Below are positions 43,292 through 53,042 of a stretch of DNA of 64,000 nucleotides, piece after piece; position 1 is the first letter of the stretch; each line of letters opens with the position of its first letter. A program made the position numbers and the translations under genes. Origin of the DNA: Gemella morbillorum (lineage in GTDB: Bacteria; Bacillota; Bacilli; Staphylococcales; Gemellaceae); NCBI RefSeq assembly GCF_900476045.1, contig NZ_LS483440.1, forward strand, positions 124,001 to 188,000, written 5' to 3'. The notes beneath the pieces were generated by a model. The model saw nothing but the letters and a program-made list of their open reading frames with translations. It did not search any database and was not told where the DNA came from.

Positions 43292-44503
43292 CTAATTTTC
43301 TGAGTTATATTTATACTTAGTTATCTCTTTAAGTCCAGCATTTATTATGACGAATAATTCTATCCATACCCATATTATTAAACCAGCCATTTTCAAATAA
43401 CTATTAAGAGGTAAATCCATATCCCAAAGAGCATGCATTATTACAATAGATGAAAAGAAGAAAACGAATTGTGATTTCATGAAGTGAGATAACTCTAATT
43501 CACTAGTTCTTTTAACTATTATTAATGCACCACCAGCTATTGCAGTCCATGCAAGATGACCACCAATAGAAGTGATAGCTCTTATAATTGTTACTTCCAT
43601 AGCTTGTTCAGAGAATGATAAAATATATCCAGCAGTTTCAAATGCTGCAAATCCAGCTCCAACAGCACCACCAACAAGAAGGCCATTTAAAATATATTTT
43701 ATATCTAGCTTAGTTACAAAGTAAATAACTATTATGAATTTTCCAACTTCTTCTATTAGTCCTATTAAGAATGCATCGGTAACGGTTAATGTTCCAAATA
43801 TCTGACTTTCTAAACTTAATGGGAAAACTTGATATAAAAGAAGTGCTATAAGTAAAGAGAAGGCACCACCAACGAAGAATATTTTAAATGTACTCATTAT
43901 ACTAATATTTTTAAATGAATTTAATTCAAAAAAGAATATTAATGCAGAAATAGGCATTGCAAATGCTCCAGCAAATATGAATCCTGGGATTGCATATTGA
44001 GCGTTTAATTTAAAAATACAAAACCAGAATGCTGCGAATGCAATAAGGAACCAAACAAGAACTCTAGAAAACAACCATGGTTTTCCCCAGCTTTCTGATA
44101 CTTGTTTTAGAGGTGGTGTAGTTTTTTTAGTTCCAGAAATAAATATTTCTTCTGCCTCATCAGTAGAATGAGAATTAAAAACTTCAGAGAATAATTCTCT
44201 AAGGTTAATATCTACACTCCCTATTTCTCCAGTGTACTTGTTTAAATGCTCAGTTGCAGAATCTAATACTTTTTTTGTGGATTGTGCAAACTGAGATGGA
44301 TTTGAGAATTGTGCTTGTTCTGTTTTATGTTTTTCTGTAGAGATATTATATTCATTTTGATTTTGATATTGGATTTGTGATTGAACTTCATTCAAATTTT
44401 CTTGATTTACCATGTTAGTATTTTTTTGTATTTTAATACCACATATACCACAAAAATTTGAGTTTTCGTTTAGTTTATTTCCGCAGTTGGGACAAAAATT
44501 CAT
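43292..44503 (-). CDS. PrsW-family membrane protease with N-terminal zinc ribbon
   Basis: 403 residues. N-terminal zinc ribbon CPNCG...CGICG (Cys 4, 7, 18, 21), a Gln/Asn-rich linker to about residue 135, then eight or so membrane helices with PrsW motifs: LIEEVGKF (EExxK), GHLAWTAIAGG and MHALWD. PrsW proteins are intramembrane metalloproteases that cut anti-sigma factors; what this one cuts is unknown. The next gene upstream has the same zinc ribbon, so they may work together. Confidence 0.85.
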   Translation of the reverse strand: MNFCPNCGNKLNENSNFCGICGIKIQKNTNMVNQENLNEVQSQIQYQNQNEYNISTEKHKTEQAQFSNPSQFAQSTKKVLDSATEHLNKYTGEIGSVDINLRELFSEVFNSHSTDEAEEIFISGTKKTTPPLKQVSESWGKPWLFSRVLVWFLIAFAAFWFCIFKLNAQYAIPGFIFAGAFAMPISALIFFFELNSFKNISIMSTFKIFFVGGAFSLLIALLLYQVFPLSLESQIFGTLTVTDAFLIGLIEEVGKFIIVIYFVTKLDIKYILNGLLVGGAVGAGFAAFETAGYILSFSEQAMEVTIIRAITSIGGHLAWTAIAGGALIIVKRTSELELSHFMKSQFVFFFSSIVIMHALWDMDLPLNSYLKMAGLIIWVWIELFVIINAGLKEITKYKYNSEN

Positions 44504-44659
44504 GATTATATATTTCCTTTCATTGAAATTAATATTTTATTTTAAGAATATGTGCTTAAAAGATACTTTATAAAAGTATAATCAACTAGTGTTGCAGTTA
44601 TATATTTATATGAGTAATATGTAGTTTATTAGAGAGAACGATTTAATCTTATTGTATTA

Positions 44660-45640
44660 TTATCTACCAAAAGCTTTTCTATATTCATCAGTACTTGGTA
44701 GTGTTTGGGCTCCTTCTTTTCCTTTTTGGATAAGCCATTCTAGACAAGCTTTAATTTCAGCATTACTTGCATTAAAACCTACATAATTACTTGCTATAGT
44801 CTGATAAGCATTTGTCTGCCTAAATTCTTTATAAGTTGTAGAGTTAGTTACTGTGCCACTAAATACATAAGAAGATCCTGCTGGTATAACGTCGTTATCA
44901 CCTACACCTCCAGAAGATGTGTTTGCTTGAGATTCTTTTGTCTTAGTTTCATCAAATTGTTTTTTTGCATTAGCTAATTTCGATTCAATATCGGCTACTT
45001 TCTTTTCAAATTCTTTTGATATTTTTTCAGTAGTAAACTTGTATTCTTTTAATGATTTTAATTCTGACTCAGCTTTATCAAAATCATTATTTTTTTGAAA
45101 ATCTTTTAATTTTTTAGCAGTTTCCAAATATTTATTTAATACTTTGCTATCTGCTAATATATTATTAACAAGCGTTTTGATATTATCATATTTCCCCGAA
45201 TAATTTGAATTGAACTTCTCTATTTGGGATGAGAGATTATCTTTTTCCTCTAGTATTGCAACTTGAATGTCAAATAAATCTGATACTAATTTTATAGTAT
45301 TCTCTATATCCACATCATCGTATTTATCTTCTGTTTTTATATCTTCAAGTGCTGATTTTCCTTTTTCAAGCTCACCTTTATTTACTAGGGAAATTGCTGA
45401 TTCATATTTTCTCATAAACTCTGCCTTAGCAGAAGAAGTTGTCTTCCACCAATATCCACCTATTGATAATATGATAACTAGGATGGTTAATACTATTATA
45501 TATTTAGAAGATTTAGTTTTTTTTACTTTTTCTTTTGCTTCGTTAGTAACTGTGTAGTTATTATTTATTTTTTCTCCACAAAACTCACAAAAATTAGAAT
45601 TGTTGATATTTTGTTTACCACATTGTGTACAATATTTCAT
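44660..45640 (-). CDS. Zinc-ribbon, single-pass membrane protein with coiled-coil extracellular part
   Basis: 326 residues: zinc ribbon CTQCG...CEFCG (Cys 4, 7, 18, 21), basic linker, one membrane helix (about 48-66, YIIVLTILVIILSIGGYWW), then a Lys/Glu/Ser-rich helical region to about 245 and a C-terminal domain (FRQTNAYQTIASNYVGFN). Topology suggests a cytoplasmic zinc ribbon and an outside sensor. No named family recognised. Confidence 0.75.
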   Translation of the reverse strand: MKYCTQCGKQNINNSNFCEFCGEKINNNYTVTNEAKEKVKKTKSSKYIIVLTILVIILSIGGYWWKTTSSAKAEFMRKYESAISLVNKGELEKGKSALEDIKTEDKYDDVDIENTIKLVSDLFDIQVAILEEKDNLSSQIEKFNSNYSGKYDNIKTLVNNILADSKVLNKYLETAKKLKDFQKNNDFDKAESELKSLKEYKFTTEKISKEFEKKVADIESKLANAKKQFDETKTKESQANTSSGGVGDNDVIPAGSSYVFSGTVTNSTTYKEFRQTNAYQTIASNYVGFNASNAEIKACLEWLIQKGKEGAQTLPSTDEYRKAFGR

Positions 45641-45794
45641 AATATGTTATCTCCTTTTTATAGTTTAATAAATCTTTTAATTTTTTGTGACATAAATTTA
45701 AAAATTAACTTGTAATTTTTGTATCAGGAGTAAGTGTATAACTATTGAAATATAGTATAATAATTTCAAATAGGAATATGCACTTACAAAATTT

Positions 45795-46646
45795 TTAATA
45801 TATCGCTTTATAAGTAGCAATGGTGCGTTGAAGGCTTCCATATTCAACAAGGGAACACGTTCCATCATTGTTTAATTTAAATAATACAATGGCAGAGTAT
45901 TGAGGATCTCTAGCTGTATAATTCAGCATTATTAAATTATTGTGTTTGTCAAACGTTCTATAAGAAACATCAATACCATCAGTAGGTGCTTCTTTACCAT
46001 CAGGACTTTTGCTCATAGATATTAAATCATTTTTTATAGTATGTTCATAATATTCATAGTTTTTCGCTATTCTTTCTGCAAATGTAAGTGTAGAGCTTGT
46101 ATTTTGATTTTCAGTTTGGTGGACTTCCTCTTTTCTGCTAACTTTTTTATTTGCTTCATCATTTAGTTTTTGTTTTAATGAGGTGTGGTTAAATTTATAT
46201 TTATCAATAATAGTATTAATATCATCAGGTTTAGCATCGTTTATTTCTTTTAATACTTTGTCATAGTTAGTGATATCCTCTTTTAACCAGTCAATCGCTT
46301 TATCAAACGAATTATCAATAGTTAGGGTTTCGACTTTTTCTAACGATTTTTTTGCTGAATCAATATCTTTATTATCAAGGCTTGTGTTAGTATTTTTTAA
46401 TTCCTTAGCAATCTTGATTTCAATTTTTATGTTTTTAAACATTTTTTGACCTTTATCATTATCAAGGTTTTCTAAACCTTTAACTCCTTCGTCAAAATTA
46501 TAATTATCATTTATAAGCGCTAAATATTTATCATGATCAGCCTTTATGTTATTTTGCCCAGAGTTTTTATAGAAGAAGTATCCACTAGCTACAATTACTA
46601 TAAATGCTATAAGACTTGAGATTATTGTGATATTTTTTTTACTCAT
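45795..46646 (-). CDS. Single-pass membrane protein of unknown function
   Basis: 283 residues: cytoplasmic MSKKN, membrane helix about 6-25 (ITIISSLIAFIVIVASGYFF), then a charged helical region and a C-terminal beta-rich domain (AIVLFKLNNDGTCSLVEYG). Architecture parallels the previous gene but without the zinc ribbon. Its ATG overlaps the stop of the Mor-like regulator (ATGA), so they are translationally coupled. Confidence 0.75.
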   Translation of the reverse strand: MSKKNITIISSLIAFIVIVASGYFFYKNSGQNNIKADHDKYLALINDNYNFDEGVKGLENLDNDKGQKMFKNIKIEIKIAKELKNTNTSLDNKDIDSAKKSLEKVETLTIDNSFDKAIDWLKEDITNYDKVLKEINDAKPDDINTIIDKYKFNHTSLKQKLNDEANKKVSRKEEVHQTENQNTSSTLTFAERIAKNYEYYEHTIKNDLISMSKSPDGKEAPTDGIDVSYRTFDKHNNLIMLNYTARDPQYSAIVLFKLNNDGTCSLVEYGSLQRTIATYKAIY

Positions 46647-46936
46647 TGTTGTTCTCCTTTTATTTTTAAATTATTATCTTTTATTATACGGTTTATATGT
46701 CTCATAGAGTAGCCATACTTTCTAGCCAAGTCAACTACATTATGTCCATTATACTCAGATTTAACAACGTTAATCATACCTTCTTTAGAGAGTAACTTCA
46801 TCGGAAAATTCAAAGTTAAGCCTCTAAAATGTTCATACAATTTAATTGTGTTTTCCTCACCAATTAAATGTGATATATCATTATAAATTGGCTGCCAGTT
46901 ATTTGGGTCTTTTAATGTTTTATTCTTGGCTGACAA
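46643..46936 (-). CDS. Mor-family transcriptional activator-like protein
   Basis: 97 residues. An N-terminal dimerisation-like part (SHLIGEENTIKLYEHFRGL) is followed by a helix-turn-helix (GHNVVDLARKYGYSMRHINRIIKDN), as in Mor/C activators and small relatives found on Gram-positive mobile elements. First gene of the membrane-protein unit, divergent from the PHP-ATPase; it probably acts on the shared intergenic region. Confidence 0.8.
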   Translation of the reverse strand: MSAKNKTLKDPNNWQPIYNDISHLIGEENTIKLYEHFRGLTLNFPMKLLSKEGMINVVKSEYNGHNVVDLARKYGYSMRHINRIIKDNNLKIKGEQQ

Positions 46937-46976
46937 ATTAAATCCCCTCCTTTACAATAATTATTATAAGTTTTTT

Positions 46977-47022
46977 TCTAGGACAGTATAAGACTAGTAA
47001 GTCTTGGATAATATCTAGGACA
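46977..47022. promoter_or_regulatory. Regulatory region between mor-like and PHP-ATPase genes
   Basis: Direct repeats TCTAGGACA at 46977-46985 and 47014-47022 flank a perfect inverted repeat AAGACT-AGTA-AGTCTT (46990-47005). A further TGTCTA is near 47038. This is a plausible binding region for the Mor-like activator, controlling both divergent units. Confidence 0.5.
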
Positions 47023-47146
47023 TAAGCAAATATAAATGTCTAAAATGTAAATAGTTTAATACTTAGTATTTAAACTATCAAAGTTATAATATATAATTAA
47101 TATATGTGATATATTATGGTTAATTAGAAATGAAGGGAGATTTTCC

Positions 47147-49636
47147 ATGGAAATTAATGAACAGGTAAAAACGGCTTATAAAGAACTAAAGAATCAAAAA
47201 GAAGAATTTGGTGTATTTTATAAAAGTGTATTTCACATCCATACTCCAGAATCTCATGACTATAGCTTATTAGAAGAATGGAATGATGAGGTATATAAAG
47301 AAAAGAGTGATAATGATATATATGAAATAGCTAAAGAGAAAATAGAGGGAGTAGACAAATTCACACTGCTAATGCATGAAGAAGATTCTCAGAAATATGG
47401 TTATTCTAGTTGTAAAGAATACTTATCTTACCTTATCTTAGCAAATGAACTATATTTACAAAAAATTGGATGTGTAGTGGTCTGCGATCATAATTCGATT
47501 AAAGGAATAAAAAAATTAGAAACTTCTATTTGCTTGTTAAACTCTAAGTATCCAAAGCACGTATTTCCTCATGTATTTAATGGGGTTGAAATATCGTGTG
47601 CAGATAAGTTACATATAGTGTTAATATTTGATAAAAAAAAATTACAGATAGTTGAAGATTGGTTAAATAATAACATAATGGACGTAGAATCTGGAACATA
47701 TGAGACAAGTCTTAATGTAATGACTTATTTTTCAAATAATGGAATATTTTGTTATATCGCCCATATAAATTCATCGAGTATATTTAGCAAAGACTATTTA
47801 GCAGGAGGTTATAGACAGAAGTTATTACAATCATCACTTATAGAGTGTCTAGGCGTATCAGCAAAAGAGCATATTGAAAGAATAAATAATAATATTTCAA
47901 AGTATAATAAATCGGTAAAAGTAAAGTATATTTTAGATAATGATTCACATAATATTGAAGGACTGGGAAAAAATATTATGTGGATAAAAGGAAGTAAGAG
48001 AAGTTACGAAATGATTATAGAAGCGATGTTAAATTATGATACATCAGTGAGATTTCAAGATGTAGATAATTTTCCTAAGAATTACATAAAAGGGGTACAT
48101 ATTCCCAAGGACAATCAGATAAATAGATTCTTAATAAATAAAGATGAACAGTTGTCATATAATATAATTTTTTCACCAGATTTAAATTGTTTCATAGGAG
48201 GAAGAGGAACAGGGAAAAGTACCACTTTAAATATATTACAGTATTGTTTAACTCAAAAGGTGAGGAACGAAAGAGAATTAGAATTTATTTGTAGAAATCC
48301 TAATATATTTATTTTGTATGAATTAGATGGGGATGAGTATATTGTAGAAATGGGAATTCGTTCTATTTCTAAAAAGGATGATAAAGAACATATACTAAGA
48401 AAATTTGGCAAAAATAAAAAAGGATTATATCATTATTCATATAGGTTTGATTCTGGCGAAATACAGCAATTGGCTAGATCACAGGACTTAAATATTTACC
48501 ATGTCAAACGTAATGGGAAAGAGTTTGAAAGAGTATCGAATAAAGCTAGAATCTTGGGGGAAATGTTTGATACTGTATATTCTGTCAATGACTTGGTGAA
48601 AAAAGCAGATAATGATGAGATGACAGAATTTATTTACAATTTATTATTGAAAAATAAACAACTGGCTAAACCCACAATTAATGGTGAGAAAACTAAATTC
48701 CGAAGTATTTCTGAAATGATAGTTAAAGTGAATAATAAGAAAAATCAAAGGGCTGAGCAAGTAGAGAAAATTATTTCTTCATTCAATGAAAAAAATATAG
48801 GTAGATTAAAAATTGTATATGAACAAAGTGATAAATTTAGAGCACCTAATTTTAAAAATTGGTTGTCAAAAAATTTAAAAAATAATATAGGAATATATAG
48901 AATAACCTTAAATGAAACAATAGATTGCTTAAATGAGCTTTATGAAGAATTTGGTTTTTTTGAGTTTTTCACCAACATAGAAAAGAAAAAATCAGATATA
49001 TTAGGTAAATATTTTTGTAGGTATTCTGCTCAAAGTAAACTAAAAAGAGATGTAGATCGTGTTGCTTTAAATGATAATAATATTGAAAAATTTCTGGAAA
49101 TTATTTATACTGTATTTGACCAAGTTTCTGAAGAGAACCTTAAATATTATATTAATAGTTTTGGAAGACAGGAAGAATTAAGATTGGAGTTTAATATTAA
49201 TTTAAAAGTCTCATCAAAAAAAGGGGAAATTATTTATAAAGATATAAGAAACTTAAGTCAAGGGCAAAAGGTAGTAGCGATGTTAGATTTTATTTTAGCG
49301 TATAGTGACTATTCGGAAGACTATAGACCACTAATAATAGATCAACCAGAAGATAATCTAGATACAAGGTATATTTACCTAACTTTAGTAAATCAACTTA
49401 AAAGTGTAAAAGATAAACGACAAATAATAATTGCTACACACAATGCTACTATTGTTACTAACGCTATATCAGATAAGGTTTTTGTCATGGAGTCAGATGG
49501 AGAGCATGGATGGATTGAATTACAAGGATACCCGGGTGAAATAAAAATAAAAAAAGCAATTGTTAACTATCTTGAAGGTGGAATAGATTCATTTAAACAC
49601 AAGCAAGAGATATATAAGAGTGTATTAAGTGATTAA
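47147..49636 (+). CDS. PHP-domain/SMC-like ATPase (TrlF-type), candidate defence protein
   Basis: 829 residues, the only large plus-strand gene of the element. N-terminal PHP phosphoesterase: H30xH32 ([11 protein letters not shown]), CDHNS, NGVEISC, IAHINS and DNDSHN supply metal ligands. ATPase: Walker A GGRGTGKS near residue 350, signature LSQGQKV near 702, Walker [12 protein letters not shown] near 728, H-loop ATHNA. The combination of a metal-dependent phosphoesterase and an ABC/SMC ATPase matches the family annotated TrlF-like. I infer nucleic acid cleavage gated by ATP, possibly anti-phage. Its end overlaps the convergent resolvase by 12 nt. Confidence 0.85.
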   Translation: MEINEQVKTAYKELKNQKEEFGVFYKSVFHIHTPESHDYSLLEEWNDEVYKEKSDNDIYEIAKEKIEGVDKFTLLMHEEDSQKYGYSSCKEYLSYLILANELYLQKIGCVVVCDHNSIKGIKKLETSICLLNSKYPKHVFPHVFNGVEISCADKLHIVLIFDKKKLQIVEDWLNNNIMDVESGTYETSLNVMTYFSNNGIFCYIAHINSSSIFSKDYLAGGYRQKLLQSSLIECLGVSAKEHIERINNNISKYNKSVKVKYILDNDSHNIEGLGKNIMWIKGSKRSYEMIIEAMLNYDTSVRFQDVDNFPKNYIKGVHIPKDNQINRFLINKDEQLSYNIIFSPDLNCFIGGRGTGKSTTLNILQYCLTQKVRNERELEFICRNPNIFILYELDGDEYIVEMGIRSISKKDDKEHILRKFGKNKKGLYHYSYRFDSGEIQQLARSQDLNIYHVKRNGKEFERVSNKARILGEMFDTVYSVNDLVKKADNDEMTEFIYNLLLKNKQLAKPTINGEKTKFRSISEMIVKVNNKKNQRAEQVEKIISSFNEKNIGRLKIVYEQSDKFRAPNFKNWLSKNLKNNIGIYRITLNETIDCLNELYEEFGFFEFFTNIEKKKSDILGKYFCRYSAQSKLKRDVDRVALNDNNIEKFLEIIYTVFDQVSEENLKYYINSFGRQEELRLEFNINLKVSSKKGEIIYKDIRNLSQGQKVVAMLDFILAYSDYSEDYRPLIIDQPEDNLDTRYIYLTLVNQLKSVKDKRQIIIATHNATIVTNAISDKVFVMESDGEHGWIELQGYPGEIKIKKAIVNYLEGGIDSFKHKQEIYKSVLSD

Positions 49637-50233
49637 GTTTATGCGTTTCTTTATCTCATATACAGTAGATTTAGCTATGCCAACATGATTAGCGATAGAT
49701 TGGACAGGTTTTTTATCTTGGAGCATAGAAACTACACTTTCATATATAAACCTATCTTGAGGATTTTTAGCGTGAGCATGATATTTGATGGGGCGTCCAT
49801 TATAAATACCACGTAACTTTGCTTGTTCTATGCCTTGACGTTGTCTTTCTAGAATTTTTTCACGTTCATTTTGAGCGATATATCCAAGTAGTGAAAGAAA
49901 AATATCAAACATAGCAGTGTCTAGTGTAGGATTGTTAGTATTAAAATTAAGAAAAGGAGCATCTACTATTGTTAGTATTACTCCTTTATCTTTTATTATT
50001 TGTATTATCTCTTTTAAATCTTTGTAATTTCTGCTAAGTCTATCTAGAGAAGAGATTATTACTTCATCGTTAGGTCGGATAGAGTTTAGCATTTTATTAA
50101 GAACTGGTCTATTTGTATCTTTTCCGCTTTCTTGTTCACTATATAGTAAATCTACATTATTGTCTTTCATAATTTGTTTTTGTCTATCTAAGTTTTGATT
50201 AATGGTAGAAGTTCTTATATATCCGATTTTCAT
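49625..50233 (-). CDS. Serine recombinase (resolvase/invertase type)
   Basis: 202 residues with catalytic Ser9 in [26 protein letters not shown], the E-helix region [20 protein letters not shown] and a C-terminal helix-turn-helix ([19 protein letters not shown]). Small resolvase or Pin-like invertase. Possibly resolves cointegrates or multimers of the element; no clear recombination site was found near it. Confidence 0.9.
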   Translation of the reverse strand: MKIGYIRTSTINQNLDRQKQIMKDNNVDLLYSEQESGKDTNRPVLNKMLNSIRPNDEVIISSLDRLSRNYKDLKEIIQIIKDKGVILTIVDAPFLNFNTNNPTLDTAMFDIFLSLLGYIAQNEREKILERQRQGIEQAKLRGIYNGRPIKYHAHAKNPQDRFIYESVVSMLQDKKPVQSIANHVGIAKSTVYEIKKRINLIT

Positions 50234-50355
50234 ATTTTTGTACCTCCTGAATTTAGTTTTTAGACATGTATAACGGACACTTTATTTGTTGATTTAATAG
50301 GATTGATTTTTGTTCGATATGGGTATACCCATAGTAGTCAATTTAGGCGAAAAAA

Positions 50356-50392
50356 TAGTCGCAACTTTATTTTTAAAGTTGCGACTATAATA
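50356..50392 (-). terminator. Terminator of the Fic gene
   Basis: Perfect 14-bp stem TAGTCGCAACTTTA / TAAAGTTGCGACTA with a TTTT loop; on the minus strand followed by TTTTTT. The stretch 50234-50355 holds only leader sequence of the resolvase. Confidence 0.92.
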
Positions 50393-51064
50393 TTAGTTGA
50401 ATTGTGTTATTCTTTGTTTTTCAAACTCAAGGGAGTTGCTTAATAGAGAAGTTAATCCTTCTATATTCTGTTCAGCTAGATATTCCATATATTCAGCTCT
50501 ATTTTCTTTAGAGATGATAAGTGGAGAATTTAAGTATTTGATTCCTAAGTAGAGTAGGACTAATCTTCCACATCTACCATTACCATCACTGAAAGGATGT
50601 ATTCTTTCGAATTGAATATGTGTATCTGCAAGAATTTCTAATATATCAGTATCCTCTTTAGCGTTGTTTAATCGATAGTTAGTATTATCTATCCATTGAC
50701 GTACTAAGTATGGTGTTTCACTAGGTGATGCAGTCTGAAACTCTGCACCGACTATTGCATTTTGACTAGACTTGAAACAACCAGCATCGTGCTGTAATCT
50801 ATCTACTAAATACCTATGCAAATCAAGTATTAAGTCTATATTTAAATCTTTATTATTATCTATATTATCAAATAAATATTCAAAAGCTTGCTTATGATTT
50901 TCTATTTCATAAAATTCTCTGATACCTTTACGAGAACTAGGAAGAGTATTTTCTAATATTATTGATACTGTTTCAGGTAAAGTGATAGTATTTCCTTCAA
51001 TTGCACTAGAATGATAAGCCATTCTAATTAGTATGTCATTAAGATAATCTTGTATATATTTCAA
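50393..51064 (-). CDS. Fic-domain protein with N-terminal inhibitory motif
   Basis: 223 residues. Active-site loop HPFSDGNGRCGR is complete (HxFxDGNGRxxR), so AMP transfer is expected. The N-terminus has YHSSAIEGNTITL, matching the (S/T)xxxE(G/N) inhibitory helix, so it is a self-inhibited class II Fic protein. Target unknown. Stand-alone Fic proteins on mobile elements have been linked to toxin and defence roles. It is the gene closest to the guaA junction. Confidence 0.9.
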   Translation of the reverse strand: MKYIQDYLNDILIRMAYHSSAIEGNTITLPETVSIILENTLPSSRKGIREFYEIENHKQAFEYLFDNIDNNKDLNIDLILDLHRYLVDRLQHDAGCFKSSQNAIVGAEFQTASPSETPYLVRQWIDNTNYRLNNAKEDTDILEILADTHIQFERIHPFSDGNGRCGRLVLLYLGIKYLNSPLIISKENRAEYMEYLAEQNIEGLTSLLSNSLEFEKQRITQFN

Positions 51065-51101
51065 AACTGTTCACCTTCTTACATTGTAAATTTTACTCTT
51101 C

Positions 51102-51120
51102 GGCAGGGAAGTTGGCAGGG
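51102..51120 (+). promoter_or_regulatory. Paired GGCAGGG motifs, right arm
   Basis: GGCAGGG at 51102-51108 and 51114-51120, starts 12 bp apart, same as at 32753-32771. They are 91 bp inside the guaA-side att core. Confidence 0.5.
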
Positions 51121-51167
51121 AACTTTATGCCTAAAAGTTTATTTTTATTAATTTTTTTGAAATAAAA

Positions 51168-51193
51168 AGCCTTAAAAATCAAGGCTTTTATTT
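51168..51193 (-). terminator. Terminator downstream of guaA
   Basis: AAAAAGCCTT and AAGGCTTTTA form a hairpin with T-rich flanks on both strands, 20 bp beyond the guaA stop; it belongs to the element end, so the element supplies guaA's terminator. Confidence 0.65.
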
Positions 51194-51211
51194 ATATATT
51201 TTACTATTGAA

Positions 51212-51223
51212 TTATTCCCACTC
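51212..51223 (+). other. att core inside the end of guaA
   Basis: TTATTCCCACTC on the plus strand is GAG TGG GAA TAA of guaA (Glu-Trp-Glu-stop). Integration here preserves the protein end. Confidence 0.75.
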
Positions 51224-52756
51224 TATAGTTGCTGGTGGCTTACTTGTAATGTCGTAGACTACGCGGTTAACGTGTGCTACTTCGTTTACGATACGTGCTG
51301 AGATTTCTTCAAGTACTTCAAATGGGATATGTGCCCAACTTGCTGTCATACCATCGATACTTGTTACGGCACGAACTGCAACAGTATAATCGTAAGTACG
51401 AACATCTCCCATAACTCCTACTGAACGGATATCAGGAAGACATGTGAAGTATTGCCAGATTTCTCCTTCTAAACCACGTTTAGCGATAACATCACGTAGG
51501 ATAAAGTCACTATCGCGTACGATTTGAAGTTTTTCTTCTGTTACTTCTCCAAGAACACGGATACCTAAACCTGGTCCTGGGAATGGTTGACGCCAAACTA
51601 TTTCATGAGGAAGACCTAGAGCTTCTCCTAATGCACGAACTTCATCTTTGAACAATGTGTTAAGAGGCTCGATAAGTGAAAAACGCATATCTTCTGGTAG
51701 TCCACCAACATTGTGGTGAGATTTGATAGTTTGAGCATTTTTAGTTCCAGATTCTATAACATCTGTGTAAAGAGTTCCTTGTGCTAGGAATGGAACATCG
51801 TGTAATTTCGCGCATTCTTCATCAAATACATATACGAACTCATTACCGATGATTTTACGTTTTTTCTCTGGATCACTTACACCTTTAAGTTTTCCTAGGA
51901 ATCTTTCTTTTGCATCTACTTTAATAAGGTTCATGTTGAAACCACCATCGATTTCTTTACTGAAAGTTGACATAACAGCTTCTGCTTCACCTTTACGAAG
52001 TAAACCGTGATCGATAAACATACAGATAAGTTGGTCTCCAATTGCTTTATCTAAAAGAGCTGCTACTACAGAAGAGTCTACACCACCAGATAGGGCACAA
52101 AGAACTTTTTGATCTCCAACTTCTTCACGAATTTCTTTGATTTTGTCATCGATAAAGTTTTGGATAGTCCAGTTTTCAGTACAGTTACAAACGTTTCTAA
52201 TAAAGTTTTTAAGTAGGTCATAACCGTATTCTGAGTGACGAACTTCTGGGTGGAATTGGAAACAGTAGAATCCTTTTTCTACGTTTTCGGCAGCAGCGAT
52301 AGGGCAGTTATCACTAGTTGCTACTACTTTAAATCCATCAGCAAGTTCAACAACTTTGTCAGAGTGACTCATTAATACTTGTTGAGTAGTTGGTGTAGCT
52401 TCGAATAGACGAGCACCAGCAACTACATCAATGTTATGTGCTCCGTATTCACGGCTAGTCGCTGATTCTACGCGACCTCCAAGTTTGTGCTGCATTAATT
52501 GCATTCCGTAGCAAATACCAAGCACTGGAATACCTAGGTTGAAAATTTCATCATCAATTGTTAGAGAATTTTCTTCATAAACAGAGTTAGGTCCCCCAGA
52601 AAGAATAATTCCCTTAGGATTCATTTTTTTAATTTCATCAATAGAAATCTCGTTATCATGTAGTTCAGAATAAACACCAAGCTCACGTACACGACGTGTG
52701 ATAAGTTGGTTGTACTGACTACCGAAGTCAAGAACTAGTATAAATTCGTGTTTCAC
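51212..52756 (-). CDS. guaA: GMP synthase (glutamine-hydrolysing)
   Basis: 514 residues. Class I glutaminase with nucleophile Cys82 ([10 protein letters not shown]) and [16 protein letters not shown]-pyrophosphatase with P-loop [13 protein letters not shown]-terminal dimerisation domain ending KPPATIEWE. Converts XMP to GMP. Intact despite the integrated element at its 3' end. AGGAGGAC precedes the ATG; no purine riboswitch was recognised upstream. Confidence 0.97.
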   Translation of the reverse strand: MKHEFILVLDFGSQYNQLITRRVRELGVYSELHDNEISIDEIKKMNPKGIILSGGPNSVYEENSLTIDDEIFNLGIPVLGICYGMQLMQHKLGGRVESATSREYGAHNIDVVAGARLFEATPTTQQVLMSHSDKVVELADGFKVVATSDNCPIAAAENVEKGFYCFQFHPEVRHSEYGYDLLKNFIRNVCNCTENWTIQNFIDDKIKEIREEVGDQKVLCALSGGVDSSVVAALLDKAIGDQLICMFIDHGLLRKGEAEAVMSTFSKEIDGGFNMNLIKVDAKERFLGKLKGVSDPEKKRKIIGNEFVYVFDEECAKLHDVPFLAQGTLYTDVIESGTKNAQTIKSHHNVGGLPEDMRFSLIEPLNTLFKDEVRALGEALGLPHEIVWRQPFPGPGLGIRVLGEVTEEKLQIVRDSDFILRDVIAKRGLEGEIWQYFTCLPDIRSVGVMGDVRTYDYTVAVRAVTSIDGMTASWAHIPFEVLEEISARIVNEVAHVNRVVYDITSKPPATIEWE

Positions 52757-52994
52757 AGTTGTCCTCCTAAAATTTGCATAATAATATACTTTATTATATC
52801 AAGAACAGACTCAGAAGTAAAACTTAAATTACGCAAATAGAGAACAAAAACGAAGTATTTGTGATTTCCGATAAAATCAAGGTTAATTATTATGAAAAAT
52901 ATTTAAAATCAAGGAGATTTACTTGAAGTGCAGGTCGGCAATAGATAAGTCGGTAATAGAGAAAAGTCAATATATTATACAAAATAGCGATAAA

Positions 52995-53003
52995 TGGTAT
53001 AAT
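52995..53003 (+). promoter_or_regulatory. Extended -10 promoter of the lactonase gene
   Basis: TGG-TATAAT (52995-53003), about 40 bp before the ATG; no good -35. The rest of 52757-52994 is the guaA leader and AT-rich spacer without a gene. Confidence 0.5.
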
Positions 53004-53042
53004 AGGTGTTATAAATGATGAAATAATGGCTAGGAGGCTAAA

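Larger units (their letters stand above)
32675..51223. mobile_element. Integrated element at the 3' end of guaA (about 18.5 kb)
   Basis: The last 12 nt of guaA (plus strand TTATTCCCACTC, 51212-51223) recur at 32675-32686, and a further copy is at 33404-33415. Just inside the two outer copies are pairs of GGCAGGG motifs, each pair with starts 12 bp apart. Contents fit an integrative element: tyrosine integrase with DUF3173, primase-helicase, RadC-like protein, resolvase, a toxin-antitoxin locus and accessory genes. No relaxase or type IV secretion genes are intact, so it is not self-transmissible as seen; an integrative mobilizable or satellite-like element is likelier. guaA stays intact because the core restores its last codons. 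Confidence 0.75.

Noticed and set aside
52757-53040. Purine riboswitch before guaA
   Set aside because: No conserved purine-aptamer loops or terminator/antiterminator pair could be recognised on the minus strand.
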